DNA from: Comamonas testosteroni | GTDB lineage: Bacteria > Pseudomonadota > Gammaproteobacteria > Burkholderiales > Burkholderiaceae_C | Length of the DNA stretch: 64,000 nucleotides | Assembly: GCF_014076415.1 (NCBI RefSeq) | Contig: NZ_CP043568.1 | Coordinates: 5,022,001-5,086,000, forward strand | Direction: 5' to 3' | Shown: piece after piece, positions 54,090 through 63,293 of the stretch | Position numbering within the stretch: position 1 is the first letter of the stretch | Layout of the letters: each line of letters opens with the position of its first letter | Made by a program: the position numbers and the translations under genes | The notes under the pieces: generated by a model | The model's input: only the letters and a program-made list of their open reading frames with translations | Told to the model about the DNA's origin: nothing | Databases searched by the model: none

Positions 54090-54458
54090 ATGTCATATAT
54101 CGATGGTTTCGTGATCGCTGTCCCCACCGCCAACAAGCAGAAGTTCATCGAGCACGCGCGCAAGCTCGACCCGATATTCATCGAGCTGGGCGCAATCAGG
54201 GTGATCGAGGCTTGGGGAGATGACGTCCCCGATGGCAAAGTCACCGACTTCCGTCGCTCGGTTCAGGCCACAGCCGAGGAGACAGTGGCTTTTTCATGGG
54301 TCGAATGGCCGGACAAGGCCACGCGCGACGCAGCCATGAAGAAGATGATGGAAGACCCACGCATGGACCCATCCGCCCCCGGTAACCCGCCCATGCCCTT
54401 CGACGGCAAGCGCATGATCTTTGGGGGTTTCGAGCAAGTCGTCGAAGTGAAGCCCTGA
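54090..54458 (+). CDS. DUF1428 family protein (YbaA-like)
   Basis: 122 residues of the DUF1428 family (MSYIDGFVIAVPTANKQKFI, then IEAWGDDVPDGKVTDFRRSV, and FSWVEWPDKATRDAAMKKMM, MPFDGKRMIFGGF). Ferredoxin-like dimeric alpha-beta-barrel fold; cellular function unknown. Well-conserved cytoplasmic protein with its own ribosome-binding site. Confidence 0.9.
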   Translation: MSYIDGFVIAVPTANKQKFIEHARKLDPIFIELGAIRVIEAWGDDVPDGKVTDFRRSVQATAEETVAFSWVEWPDKATRDAAMKKMMEDPRMDPSAPGNPPMPFDGKRMIFGGFEQVVEVKP

Positions 54459-55046
54459 GGTCTGATATTCAGCTCATTGAGCTGTCAGGTTCAAACCCAG
54501 GCGACATCACCCTCTCACCAGCTGCTTGATGCAATGCAGCCTGGTTTCCCGGTGATCCCCGCGCCAGCCATGGCTAGCCGGCGTCCAGAGCGACTGCATA
54601 AAGACATCGCCCTTGCGCATCCGGGCATTCTCTCCTGGGGATTGATGGGTGTGGCGTGACGGCATGCAGGGGCTGTGCGTCATGAGCTCCACGAGCCGTG
54701 ACGGTCAACCGCTACTTATTGCCGTGGGTTGTACCTGCAATTGTGGCAGTACCGCCGCCCCGGGAATTTGAGTCCGATGGGCTCAGCAAGCAGAAGCGGC
54801 CCGCCCTCGCTGGATTGATGCGCCACTTGCCGATACCGGCTATCGCCACCTCCGGCACAAAGCCGGAGCTGAGCGATGCCTTGTACTGCGTCCCGTTGGT
54901 GTTCGATAGCGGGGCTGGACTACCTCCGCGACACTGATTGATTCAATAATGCAGCCGCAGGCATCTGCCAGATGCGCCCTTCAATGACGATAGCACCTGG
55001 GCACACATGGGCATCCAAATGTGGCCGGGGTGCATGTCAATCGTGC
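54459..55046. other. Gene-poor stretch before ychF
   Basis: 590 bp with no recognised gene. It is bounded by the convergent DUF1428 and ychF genes. No terminator of ychF is obvious on the minus strand. Confidence 0.4.
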
Positions 55047-56144
55047 TTATTTGGGAGAGAACAGGAAGTTCATCACATCGCCGTCCCTGACGATGTATTC
55101 CTTGCCTTCGGCGCGCATCTTGCCGGCATCCTTGGCACCCTGTTCGCCCTTGAAAGCGACGAAGTCTTCAAAGGCAATGGTCTGGGCACGAATGAAACCA
55201 CGCTCGAAGTCACCGTGAATCACGCCCGCAGCCTGGGGAGCCGTAGCGCCGACACGCACAGTCCAGGCACGCACTTCCTTTTCACCGGCGGTGAAATAGG
55301 TCTGCAGGCCCAGCAGCTTGAAGCCTGCACGGATCAGGCGGTTCAGGCCAGGCTCTTCGAGACCCAGCTCCTGCAGGAACATATCGCGGTCTTCGTCTTC
55401 CATCTCGGCCATTTCGGCCTCGATCTTGGCGCAGATGGCCACCACGGGTGCGCCCTGAGCTTCTGCATATTCCTTGAGACGATCCAGAAAAGGATTGTTT
55501 TCAAAGCCGTCTTCGGACACGTTGCCCACAAACATGGCGGGCTTGGCAGTGATCAGACAGAAAGGCTTGAGCAGGGGCGCATCTTCCTTGGACACCGACA
55601 CCACACGGGCGGGCTTGCCTTCATTCAGGGCTTCCTGAATGGGAGTCAGCAGTGCCACCAGCTTGGCGGCTTCCTTGTCGTTGCCGGACTTGGCGGCCTT
55701 GCTGTAGCGGTTCAGAGCCTTTTCCACCGTGGCCAGGTCGGCCAGGCACAGCTCGGTCTGGATGACTTCGATGTCGGAAATCGGGTCCACCTTGCCGGCC
55801 ACGTGGATCACGTTGGGATCTTCAAAGCAGCGCACCACGTTGACGATGGCGTCGGTTTCGCGGATGTGGGCCAGGAACTGGTTGCCCAGACCTTCACCCT
55901 TGGAGGCACCGGCCACCAGGCCGGCGATATCCACGAACTCCACGATGGCGGGAACAATGCGTTCAGGCGAGATGATCTCGGCGAGCTGATCCAGGCGCGG
56001 ATCAGGCACTTCCACCACGCCGGTGTTGGGCTCGATCGTGCAGAAGGGATAGTTCTCGGCGGCGATGCCGGCCTTGGTCAGCGCGTTGAAAAGAGTGGAC
56101 TTGCCCACGTTGGGCAGGCCCACGATGCCGCATTTGAGGCTCAT
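55047..56144 (-). CDS. ychF: Ribosome-binding ATPase YchF
   Basis: 365-residue Obg-family NTPase. P-loop [14 protein letters not shown] at residues 9-17, switch region [18 protein letters not shown] and a C-terminal TGS domain (ending VMNFLFSPK). YchF prefers ATP, binds ribosomes and influences the oxidative-stress response. Full length, usual ATG. Confidence 0.97.
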   Translation of the reverse strand: MSLKCGIVGLPNVGKSTLFNALTKAGIAAENYPFCTIEPNTGVVEVPDPRLDQLAEIISPERIVPAIVEFVDIAGLVAGASKGEGLGNQFLAHIRETDAIVNVVRCFEDPNVIHVAGKVDPISDIEVIQTELCLADLATVEKALNRYSKAAKSGNDKEAAKLVALLTPIQEALNEGKPARVVSVSKEDAPLLKPFCLITAKPAMFVGNVSEDGFENNPFLDRLKEYAEAQGAPVVAICAKIEAEMAEMEDEDRDMFLQELGLEEPGLNRLIRAGFKLLGLQTYFTAGEKEVRAWTVRVGATAPQAAGVIHGDFERGFIRAQTIAFEDFVAFKGEQGAKDAGKMRAEGKEYIVRDGDVMNFLFSPK

Positions 56145-56369
56145 GGAAATTCCTTATGTATCAATGCACTACCCGGCACCACACCCATGTGGCGGAAGTG
56201 CCCGATCCGCATCGTCGCGAATCCGGTTCTTTTGAAGCGTGACCCATAGGCACTCTGTTCACCCAGAGTTTTGTCCCGGTTTGGCCACGGAAAGCCCCCG
56301 ATTGTAATGACCCGGCAATCTCTGCTCATCTGCGGTAGATTGCGCCGCCGTTCCGGCCAGAAGGCAAAA

Positions 56370-56391
56370 AAGCCTGCGCAAAGACAGGCTT
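56370..56391 (-). terminator. Intrinsic terminator of the 107-residue hypothetical gene
   Basis: 7-bp stem AAGCCTG/CAGGCTT with an 8-nt loop, then a T-rich tail on the minus strand (TTTTGCC), 28 nt after the stop. Confidence 0.72.
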
Positions 56392-56418
56392 GGGAGAAAA
56401 AATCCGGGAAATGTCGGA

Positions 56419-56742
56419 TCAATCAGCGGTCAACGCCAGCGAACTCTGTCGCATGGGGCCAAACAGTTGCTCCAGCCCGGCAGTCTCCTCCAGCCGTCGG
56501 AACTGGGACTGCGGACTGCATAGATACTTGGTCATGCAGGGAGTCCGACAGTTGCGCATCAAGGCGGGCACCTTCTGGGCAAACTCCAGCACCCAGTCTC
56601 CGGCCTCACAGCCAATATGGCCATGACCGTCCGGCAGACAGAAATCTCTGTCAGGGGCACGAAAAGTCAGGCGAGCGATCTTTCCGGCAAAAGCACTGCT
56701 CCCGGTGAGAACCACGAAATCGCCAGATTTGAATTCAGCCAT
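56419..56742 (-). CDS. Hypothetical cysteine-containing protein
   Basis: 107 residues; no family recognised. N-terminal part is beta-rich and similar in feel to SH3 or KOW-like folds (FKSGDFVVLTGSSAFAGKIA), middle contains Cys-x3-Cys with more Cys nearby (MRNCRTPCMTKYLCSPQSQF), which could bind metal. Ends with its own terminator, between ychF and the MOSC gene, same strand. Confidence 0.6.
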   Translation of the reverse strand: MAEFKSGDFVVLTGSSAFAGKIARLTFRAPDRDFCLPDGHGHIGCEAGDWVLEFAQKVPALMRNCRTPCMTKYLCSPQSQFRRLEETAGLEQLFGPMRQSSLALTAD

Positions 56743-56849
56743 GCCGCCCTCCCCTCGTTGCTGCTGCCAATGGCTTTATTGGACACTGGTTCTGCTGCAT
56801 CACTATTACAGGTATGCCCCTGGTCTTAGAGGGTCAAAGGCCTACACCC

Positions 56850-57737
56850 TCAATCAAAGCGCAGATTGCCCGCCAGTTGCTGGCCCACAGCCAGCTCTGC
56901 TACGGCATCCGCAACGTCCGGCAAACCCAGCACTATGGCATTCATACCAAAAGTAATAGCACCATCCACACGCGGATCTTGGCGATAAATGGAGATTGAA
57001 TCACCCACTGCCGCGCCGGGTATGGCAGTGTCGGGATCTATATCGGGAATCGGGCAGCGCGTACAGGGCTTGCAGGGCAGCAGGCTCAGACCGGGCAACT
57101 GGGGCAGCTCCAGCTGTTCCACTCGATCTTCGTCATGGGCCTCGATATCGGCAATCACGATATTCGGACGAAAGCGCCGCGCATCGACAGCTGCCTCACC
57201 GGCCTGCGTCAGTCGCTGATTGAGCTCGTCCACGGCCGACTGACTGAGCAGCAGCAAAGGGTAGCCGTCGGCAAAATGCACAGGAGCATCGCTATCGCCC
57301 ACCCAGCGTTCGCTGGCCCGACGCGGTTGCGAACTATCAAAGCGCACCAGATGGCAGTCCTCCGCCAGAGCCCGACTCAGCCAGCAGCGTGCAGGTGCGG
57401 CCCATTCACCGAGGTCCCAGGCATCGACCGTATCCTTCCAGACCCGCGCACGGCATTTGCCGCCCTGTACCAGCAAAGGAATCTGCAAGCTGTCCATACC
57501 CGGAAAATGCAGCAGCAAGTATTCATCCGTAATCTCGGGCCGGATCAGCGCCATGCGCGGATGACTGCGCTGGGTCAAGAAATCGCCATTGGCATCGACC
57601 ACCATCCAGTGCCTGTCCCATTGCAGGCCATGGCGCGAGAGCTCGGCCTTCGGCACGGCAATACCGGCGCAGGATTTGACGGGGTAGATCCACAGTTCGG
57701 CAATCCGGCCCTGCACGTCATAGGCGGTGTCGGTCAT
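56850..57737 (-). CDS. MOSC-domain protein (YcbX-like)
   Basis: 295 residues. N-terminal MOSC-N beta-barrel (ELWIYPVKSCAGIAVPKAEL, HGLQWDRHWMVVDANGDFLT) and C-terminal MOSC domain with the conserved molybdenum-cofactor Cys in LSLLPCKPCTRCPIPDIDPD. YcbX-type proteins reduce N-hydroxylated compounds with a reductase partner. No fused ferredoxin domain. ATG 57737 has a strong GAAGGAGAT upstream; the longer frame is not family-like. Confidence 0.9.
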   Translation of the reverse strand: MTDTAYDVQGRIAELWIYPVKSCAGIAVPKAELSRHGLQWDRHWMVVDANGDFLTQRSHPRMALIRPEITDEYLLLHFPGMDSLQIPLLVQGGKCRARVWKDTVDAWDLGEWAAPARCWLSRALAEDCHLVRFDSSQPRRASERWVGDSDAPVHFADGYPLLLLSQSAVDELNQRLTQAGEAAVDARRFRPNIVIADIEAHDEDRVEQLELPQLPGLSLLPCKPCTRCPIPDIDPDTAIPGAAVGDSISIYRQDPRVDGAITFGMNAIVLGLPDVADAVAELAVGQQLAGNLRFD

Positions 57738-57891
57738 CACATCTCCTTCGATTACGGATTCTTCATCATTTTGCCGCCAATCCCTTGCCCGACATCCGCA
57801 GGCCGCTATCAACAACATAGTTGCCCGCAACGGGTGGTCAACGGGCCTGAGGTTTCCTCTATGAGCGCAGGCCCTGTCCGCGCCTCCTACA

Positions 57892-59025
57892 ATGCCGGAC
57901 ATGGCGCAAACCTTTGATGTATGTATTCGTGGAGCCGGCATTGCGGGCCGGACCTTGGCTCTTTTGCTGGCGCGTGAGCGTCTGCGTGTCGCGCTGGTGG
58001 TGCCGCCGCAGGCCAGGTCACAGCACAAGGATGTGCGTGCCTATGCGCTCAATGCCAGTTCCAGGGCCGTGCTGCAGTCGCTGCGCTGCTGGCCTGACGA
58101 CGAGGACGCCACACCCGTGCTCGGCATGCAGGTGTTTGGCGATCTCGACGGCCAGGTTCAGTTCAATGCAGCGTCCCAGGACGTGCAGGCCCTGGCCTGG
58201 ATCGTCGACGTGCCTGCTCTGGAACAGCGCCTGGCCGAGGCCGTGCGATATCAGCCCCAGGTGGAGATCGTCGCGGAACCCGTAGAGGCAGCCCTCACCT
58301 CCGTCTGCGAAGGCCGCCACAGCAGCTCACGCAGCGAATTCGGCGTGGAGTTCTCCGTCACGCCCTATTCCCAACACGCAATTGCCACACGCCTGCGCTG
58401 CGAGCTGCCCCATGGCGGCATTGCACGCCAGTGGTTCACGCCCGAAGGGATTCTGGCCTTTCTGCCTTTGGGCGGACCCGACGGTCAGGAAGTGGCCGTT
58501 GTCTGGTCGCTGGAGCAATCGCTGGTGCCTGACTGGCTGGAAAGCGACGAAGAAAGCTTTACCACCCGCCTGCAGTCCATCAGCCAGGATGCGCTGGGCC
58601 AGCTGGAGCTGGTGGCCGAGCGCGCCACCTGGCCGCTGCAGCAGGCAGTGGCCGACCGCTGGTGCGGACCGCTGGACAGGAACAGCCAACAAAGCTGGGT
58701 GCTGGCAGGTGACGCCGCCCACAACGTCCACCCGCTGGCCGGCCAGGGTCTGAACCTGGGCCTGGGCGATGTGCAGACTCTGGCACGCATCCTTCAGGAG
58801 CGCGACTACTGGCGCAGCCCCGCCGATCTGAAGCTGCTGCGCCAGTACGAGCGTGAGCGCAAGGCATCTCTGGCCCCCATGGGCCTGGCCATGGACGGGC
58901 TGCAGCAGCTGTTTGCCCGCCCCGAAGTGCCGGTGCAGATGCTGCGCAACTGGGGCATGAAGGGTTTCGAGCGCAGCGGCCTGCTCAAGTCCTGGATGGC
59001 CAAGCAGGCCATGGGTCTGCTCTGA
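57892..59025 (+). CDS. UbiH/UbiF/COQ6-family FAD-dependent hydroxylase
   Basis: 377 residues. FAD-binding GAGIAGRTLALLLARE at the N-terminus and WVLAGDAAHNVHPLAGQGLN at the C-terminal FAD site, the signature of ubiquinone-biosynthesis monooxygenases. A central variable region determines which ring position is hydroxylated, so UbiH, UbiF and UbiM cannot be separated by eye. Start at 57892 (MPDMAQTF) or 9 nt later; both plausible. Followed by dsbC in the same direction. Confidence 0.85.
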   Translation: MPDMAQTFDVCIRGAGIAGRTLALLLARERLRVALVVPPQARSQHKDVRAYALNASSRAVLQSLRCWPDDEDATPVLGMQVFGDLDGQVQFNAASQDVQALAWIVDVPALEQRLAEAVRYQPQVEIVAEPVEAALTSVCEGRHSSSRSEFGVEFSVTPYSQHAIATRLRCELPHGGIARQWFTPEGILAFLPLGGPDGQEVAVVWSLEQSLVPDWLESDEESFTTRLQSISQDALGQLELVAERATWPLQQAVADRWCGPLDRNSQQSWVLAGDAAHNVHPLAGQGLNLGLGDVQTLARILQERDYWRSPADLKLLRQYERERKASLAPMGLAMDGLQQLFARPEVPVQMLRNWGMKGFERSGLLKSWMAKQAMGLL

Positions 59026-59153
59026 GAAGACGGCTCAGGGAACCCTTGACTCAGTCCGTACTCCAAGCATCAGCCCTGCCGTCCATGCATAGTGGATGGC
59101 AGCCGAACTCATTCTTTCCACGCTGCAGCGCACTGCAGCGCACGACATCTTCC

Positions 59154-59861
59154 ATGAAACTTGCTGCCTGCCTGCTGGCCACCGCCAGCCTGACCTTCGG
59201 CCTGAGCGTGCACGCCCAGGACGCCAACCTCAAGAAGACGCTGACCGAGCGCATTCCCCAGCTCGAAAAAATCGACGAGGTGCGCTCCACCCCCATGAGC
59301 GGCCTGTACGAGGTCCGCGTGGGCACGGACATTTTCTACACCGATGCCAAGGGCAACTATCTGATTCAGGGCGAGCTGATCGACACCAAGGCGCGCCGCA
59401 ACCTGACCGAAGATCGCATGACCCAGCTCACGGCCGTGGACTTCAAGCAGTTGCCCATCAAGGACGCCATCACCATCGTGCATGGCAAGGGCGAGCGCAA
59501 GATGGCCGTGTTTGAAGACCCGAACTGCGGCTACTGCAAGCGCTTTGAGAAAGACCTGCAGAGCGTGGACAACGTCACCATCTACCTCTTCCTCTACCCC
59601 ATCCTGAGCCCGGACTCGGCCGAAAAGTCGCGCAATATCTGGTGCGCCAAGGATCAGGCCAAGGCCTGGCAGGATCAGATGCTGAACAGCAAGAATGCCG
59701 CTGCCGCCCAGTGTGACCCTGCCGCCATCCAGCGCAATCTGGCTTTCGGCCGCAAGTACAAGATCACCGGCACCCCCACCGTGATCTTCTCCAACAATGT
59801 TCGTGTGCCCGGCGCCATCTCGGCTGCCGAGGTCGAAAAGCACCTGGCCGCCGCCAAGTAA
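59154..59861 (+). CDS. dsbC: Thiol:disulfide interchange protein DsbC
   Basis: Periplasmic disulfide isomerase, 235 residues. Signal peptide ending VHAQ, N-terminal dimerisation domain, then thioredoxin domain with the active site Cys 125-Gly-Tyr-Cys 128 (EDPNCGYCKRFEKDL) and the cis-Pro in TGTPTVIF. Two extra Cys (NIWCAKDQ and QCDP) form the usual structural disulfide. Start ATG 59154 gives a proper signal sequence. Confidence 0.93.
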   Translation: MKLAACLLATASLTFGLSVHAQDANLKKTLTERIPQLEKIDEVRSTPMSGLYEVRVGTDIFYTDAKGNYLIQGELIDTKARRNLTEDRMTQLTAVDFKQLPIKDAITIVHGKGERKMAVFEDPNCGYCKRFEKDLQSVDNVTIYLFLYPILSPDSAEKSRNIWCAKDQAKAWQDQMLNSKNAAAAQCDPAAIQRNLAFGRKYKITGTPTVIFSNNVRVPGAISAAEVEKHLAAAK

Positions 59862-59955
59862 TCTCTGTCTCATTGCCGGAGCAGCGCACACCTGATGCAG
59901 TTTCAGGCGCGCTGCGCTAGGTTCGCATGCTCCGGCCCGCATTTCTGGAGCTGCC

Positions 59956-61773
59956 ATGACCTCTGTTCTCAACGCATCCGGCATTCGCCCCGACATCCGC
60001 TTCGCCGTGCAGGCCAGCGCGGTGGACGCCCATCTTTTCGATGTGCAGCTGCATATCGCCCGGCCTGCGGCGCAGCAGCTGCTGTCGCTGCCGGTGTGGA
60101 TTCCTGGCAGCTATCTGGTGCGCGAGTTTTCCAAGAATCTGCAGGGCTTGAAGGCCACGCAGAACGGTGAGCCCGTGACCGTGCAACAGCTCAGCAAGAA
60201 TCAATGGGAAATTGCCTGCAACGCAGGATCAGCATGCGTTATCAGCTATCAGATTTGCGCCTATGACACTTCGGTGCGCACGGCCTGGCTGGATCGCCGG
60301 CGTGGTTTCTTCAACGGCACCAGCCTGTGCCTGCGCGTGCATGGTCAGGAGGACCGCCCCCATGCGCTGGAGCTGCTCGGCAGCCCCGCCACGCAGGACT
60401 GGCAGGTGGCCACCGGCCTCACGCCCGCGCAAGTCGATGCCAACGGCTTCGGCCTCTACACGGCTGCCCATTACGACGAGCTGGTGGACTGCCCCGTGGA
60501 GATGGGGCGCTTCTGGCGTGGCAGCTTTGTAGCCGGAGGCGTGCTCCACGAATTCGTGGTGGCCGGTGCCGCGCCCAGCTTTGATGGCGAGCGCCTGCTC
60601 GCCGATACGCAAAAGATCTGCGAGGCCGAGATCGCCTTCTGGCATGCCGACGGCAGCCAGCCGCCCATGGATCGCTATGTCTTCATGCTCAATGTGGTCG
60701 ATGACAACTATGGCGGCCTCGAGCACCGCAACAGCACGGCACTGATCTGCGGCCGCCGCGATCTGCCGCGCAAGGCAGAGGCCAAGGCCGGCGAGGGCTA
60801 CAACACCCTGCTGGGCCTGATCAGCCACGAGTACTTCCACACCTGGAACGTCAAGCGCCTGCGCCCGGCCGAACTGGCCCGCTACGACTACGAGCAGGAG
60901 AACTACACCGAGCTGTTGTGGTTCTTTGAAGGCTTTACCAGCTACTACGACGATCTGTTCCTGCGCCGCGCCGGATTGCTGGACAACAGCCAGTACCTCA
61001 AGCTCGTCACGCGCACCATCAACCAGGTGCTGCAGACGCCGGGCCGTCTGGTGCAGTCCGTGGCCGAGTCCAGCTTCGACGCCTGGGTCAAGTACTACCG
61101 CCAGGACGAGAACACTGCCAATCACACGGTCAGCTACTACACCAAGGGCTCGCTGGTTGCGCTGTGCCTGGATCTGGCCCTGCGCGCCAACGGTACGGGC
61201 AGCCTGGACGATGTGATGCGCAGCCTGTGGCGCTGCAGTGAAGGCGGCCCCATCAGCGAAGCCGATGTGCTGGCCGTGGTCAGCAAAGTGGGCAACCCCG
61301 AGATTGCCGGACAGCTGCAAACCTGGGTGCATTCCACCGAGGACCTGCCGCTGCGCGAGCTGCTGGCCCGGCATGGCATCAATAGCAAGGCCGAGCCCGC
61401 ACAGCTGGCGCAGAAACTGGGTCTGCGTGTCCAGGAAAATCATAGCGTGCAGATCAAGACCGTGCTGCGCGGCGGCGCTGCCGAGCAGGCAGGCATGATG
61501 GCTGGAGACGAATGGCTGGCCGTCGAGGCCTATGGTCAGCGCTGGCGCATCAGCAAACTGGACGATGTGCAGCTGTACGCGGCCGGCTCCAATCAGCTCA
61601 CGGCCTGGGTAGCACGCGACCAGCAGATTCTGCAGCTGACGCTGAACACGGGCGGCCTGCTCGCCAAAGCCGCCAGCGAGGATGCAGATAGCGCCAGCCC
61701 CATCAGCAATCTGGGGCTCGAAATCAGCGACAAGGCCGCCGCAGAGCGCTGGCTGACGGGCATTGCGGCCTGA
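59956..61773 (+). CDS. M61 family metallopeptidase (glycyl aminopeptidase type)
   Basis: 605 residues. Zinc site HEYFH at residues 291-295, with LLWFFEGFTSYYDDL carrying the third ligand Glu further on, and a PDZ-like domain near the C-terminus (residues about 470-560). M61 enzymes cleave N-terminal glycine or alanine; cytoplasmic, because no signal peptide is present. Lies 94 bp downstream of dsbC, direction shared. Confidence 0.92.
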   Translation: MTSVLNASGIRPDIRFAVQASAVDAHLFDVQLHIARPAAQQLLSLPVWIPGSYLVREFSKNLQGLKATQNGEPVTVQQLSKNQWEIACNAGSACVISYQICAYDTSVRTAWLDRRRGFFNGTSLCLRVHGQEDRPHALELLGSPATQDWQVATGLTPAQVDANGFGLYTAAHYDELVDCPVEMGRFWRGSFVAGGVLHEFVVAGAAPSFDGERLLADTQKICEAEIAFWHADGSQPPMDRYVFMLNVVDDNYGGLEHRNSTALICGRRDLPRKAEAKAGEGYNTLLGLISHEYFHTWNVKRLRPAELARYDYEQENYTELLWFFEGFTSYYDDLFLRRAGLLDNSQYLKLVTRTINQVLQTPGRLVQSVAESSFDAWVKYYRQDENTANHTVSYYTKGSLVALCLDLALRANGTGSLDDVMRSLWRCSEGGPISEADVLAVVSKVGNPEIAGQLQTWVHSTEDLPLRELLARHGINSKAEPAQLAQKLGLRVQENHSVQIKTVLRGGAAEQAGMMAGDEWLAVEAYGQRWRISKLDDVQLYAAGSNQLTAWVARDQQILQLTLNTGGLLAKAASEDADSASPISNLGLEISDKAAAERWLTGIAA

Positions 61774-61869
61774 GCCCGACCCCAAAGTGGCGCTGCTGTG
61801 CGACAGCCGGCAGCCAGACTCAGCGGTTATTCTTGGCAGCAGCCATTCATTCTTTAGCAGGAGACAAAC

Positions 61870-62649
61870 TTGGCCTACGAAACCATCGAAGTCCGCGTGG
61901 AAGCGGAAAAAGTCGGCGTCATCACGCTGAACCGTCCCAAGCAGCTCAACGCCCTGAACGACCAGCTCATGGACGAACTCGGTGATGCGCTCAGGAAGTT
62001 CGATGCCGACAAAAGCATTGGCTGCATGATCATCACCGGCAGCGAACGTGCCTTTGCCGCTGGTGCCGACATCGGTGCCATGGCCAAGTACAGCTTTGCC
62101 GACGCCTATGGCGGCGACTACATCACGCGCAACTGGGAAACCATTCGCAGCATCCGCAAGCCCGTGATTGCCGCCGTCAGCGGCTTTGCCCTGGGCGGCG
62201 GCTGCGAGCTGGCGATGATGTGCGACTTCATCATCGCTGCCGATAACGCCAAGTTCGGCCAGCCCGAGATCAAGCTGGGCGTGATCCCTGGTGCCGGCGG
62301 CACGCAGCGCCTGCCTCGCGCCGTGGGCAAATCCAAGGCCATGGACATGGCTCTGACCGCCCGCATGATGGATGCCAGCGAGGCCGAGCGCGCCGGTCTG
62401 GTCAGCCGCGTCGTGCCTTTTGACAAGCTCATGGAAGAGGCGCTGGGCGCCGCCATCATCATCAGCGGCTTCTCTCAGCTGGCCGTGATGGCTGCCAAGG
62501 AGTCCGTGAACCGTGCGTTCGAAAGCGGCCTCTCCGATGGCGTGATGTTCGAGCGCCGCCTGTTCCATGCCCTGTTTGCCACCCAGGACCAGAAGGAAGG
62601 CATGGACGCGTTTGTGAACAAGCGCCCCGCCAACTTCACCCATCAGTAG
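61870..62649 (+). CDS. Enoyl-CoA hydratase
   Basis: 259-residue crotonase-fold enzyme hydrating 2-enoyl-CoA in beta-oxidation. Oxyanion-hole residues in [15 protein letters not shown] and [16 protein letters not shown]; catalytic Glu pair in GGCELAM and [11 protein letters not shown]. Starts with TTG at 61870, preceded by AGGAGAC. Probably short-chain (FadB-like or PaaF-like, EchA), but the pathway cannot be fixed from this window. Confidence 0.92.
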   Translation: MAYETIEVRVEAEKVGVITLNRPKQLNALNDQLMDELGDALRKFDADKSIGCMIITGSERAFAAGADIGAMAKYSFADAYGGDYITRNWETIRSIRKPVIAAVSGFALGGGCELAMMCDFIIAADNAKFGQPEIKLGVIPGAGGTQRLPRAVGKSKAMDMALTARMMDASEAERAGLVSRVVPFDKLMEEALGAAIIISGFSQLAVMAAKESVNRAFESGLSDGVMFERRLFHALFATQDQKEGMDAFVNKRPANFTHQ

Positions 62650-62685
62650 GCACCAGATTTTTCGCAAGAAATTTCAGCAAACCGC

Positions 62686-62713
62686 TTGAAGCAGCTATTT
62701 TTTTGCATATAAT
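62686..62713 (+). promoter_or_regulatory. Promoter of tRNA gene 1
   Basis: TTGAAG at 62686-62691, 16-nt spacer, TATAAT at 62708-62713; predicted start is a few bases before the tRNA at 62724. Confidence 0.75.
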
Positions 62714-62723
62714 TGCTGTCTTC

Positions 62724-62800
62724 GGTCGTATAGCTCAGTTGGTTAGAGCGCAGCATTCATAATGCTGATGTCGCAGGTTCGAGTCCCGCTACGACCACCA
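62724..62800 (+). tRNA. tRNA with CAT anticodon (probably elongator tRNA-Met), copy 1
   Basis: 77 nt with encoded CCA. Acceptor stem GGTCGTA pairs with TACGACC; D-loop TAGCTCAGTTGGTTAGAGC, anticodon arm with loop centred on CAT, and TTCGAGTC T-loop. The anticodon CAT could also belong to lysidine-modified tRNA-Ile, but the sequence pattern is closer to the elongator tRNA-Met. Confidence 0.93.
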
Positions 62801-62806
62801 GACAGG

Positions 62807-62842
62807 AAACCGCAGTGTTTGCAAAAGCACTGCGGTTTTTTC
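62807..62842 (+). terminator. Intrinsic terminator after tRNA copy 1
   Basis: 11-bp stem AAACCGCAGTG/CACTGCGGTTT with a 10-nt loop, then T-run. Confidence 0.88.
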
Positions 62843-62890
62843 TTTGTCGCAACGCTCGCTGCAGTCTGCGCACAAAAATTCCCAACTTGG

Positions 62891-62918
62891 CTGCCAAGGC
62901 CATTTCTTCCTATACAAT
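62891..62918 (+). promoter_or_regulatory. Promoter of tRNA gene 2
   Basis: CTGCCA (62891-62896), 16-nt spacer, TACAAT (62913-62918); -35 matches TTGACA in four positions. Confidence 0.55.
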
Positions 62919-62929
62919 TGCGGGCTGTC

Positions 62930-63006
62930 GGTCGTATAGCTCAGTTGGTTAGAGCGCAGCATTCATAATGCTGATGTCGCAGGTTCGAGTCCCGCTACGA
63001 CCACCA
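62930..63006 (+). tRNA. tRNA with CAT anticodon, copy 2
   Basis: Identical in all 77 nt to the copy at 62724-62800; 129 bp lie between them. CCA encoded. It is transcribed from its own promoter because a terminator separates the two genes. Confidence 0.93.
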
Positions 63007-63013
63007 AATCCAT

Positions 63014-63043
63014 GCCCCAGTTGCTCACGCAACTGGGGCTTTT
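63014..63043 (+). terminator. Intrinsic terminator after tRNA copy 2
   Basis: 10-bp stem GCCCCAGTTG/CAACTGGGGC with a 6-nt loop, followed by T residues. Confidence 0.85.
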
Positions 63044-63293
63044 CGCTTTTTACAGAGGCGACATTGCGCCGCACTGCCCTTCCTGCCCCGCAGAAATCAA
63101 CGCAGTCCGCGCCGCCATGCTCCAGCCGCTCAAACCTCCCCTTCAAGGACTTTTTCGTGCCCGTTGCACCTCAAGGATGCTGCACGCACGCTGCGTGCCC
63201 GCGCGCTGGTCTTGCGCCCAGCGAGGACCTGCTTTTTTCTGCAAAAGCCGGCCTGCAGGCACCCAAAGTCCGTCTTCGCTCAAGGACTCTCCC

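Noticed and set aside
60229..62667. 812-codon minus-strand frame opposite the M61 and enoyl-CoA hydratase genes
   Set aside because: Both sense genes are clear; the antisense frame has no recognisable domain.
62724..63006. Identification of the tRNAs as tRNA-Ile (CAT with lysidine)
   Set aside because: Body sequence is closer to elongator tRNA-Met; cannot be excluded without identity-element analysis.
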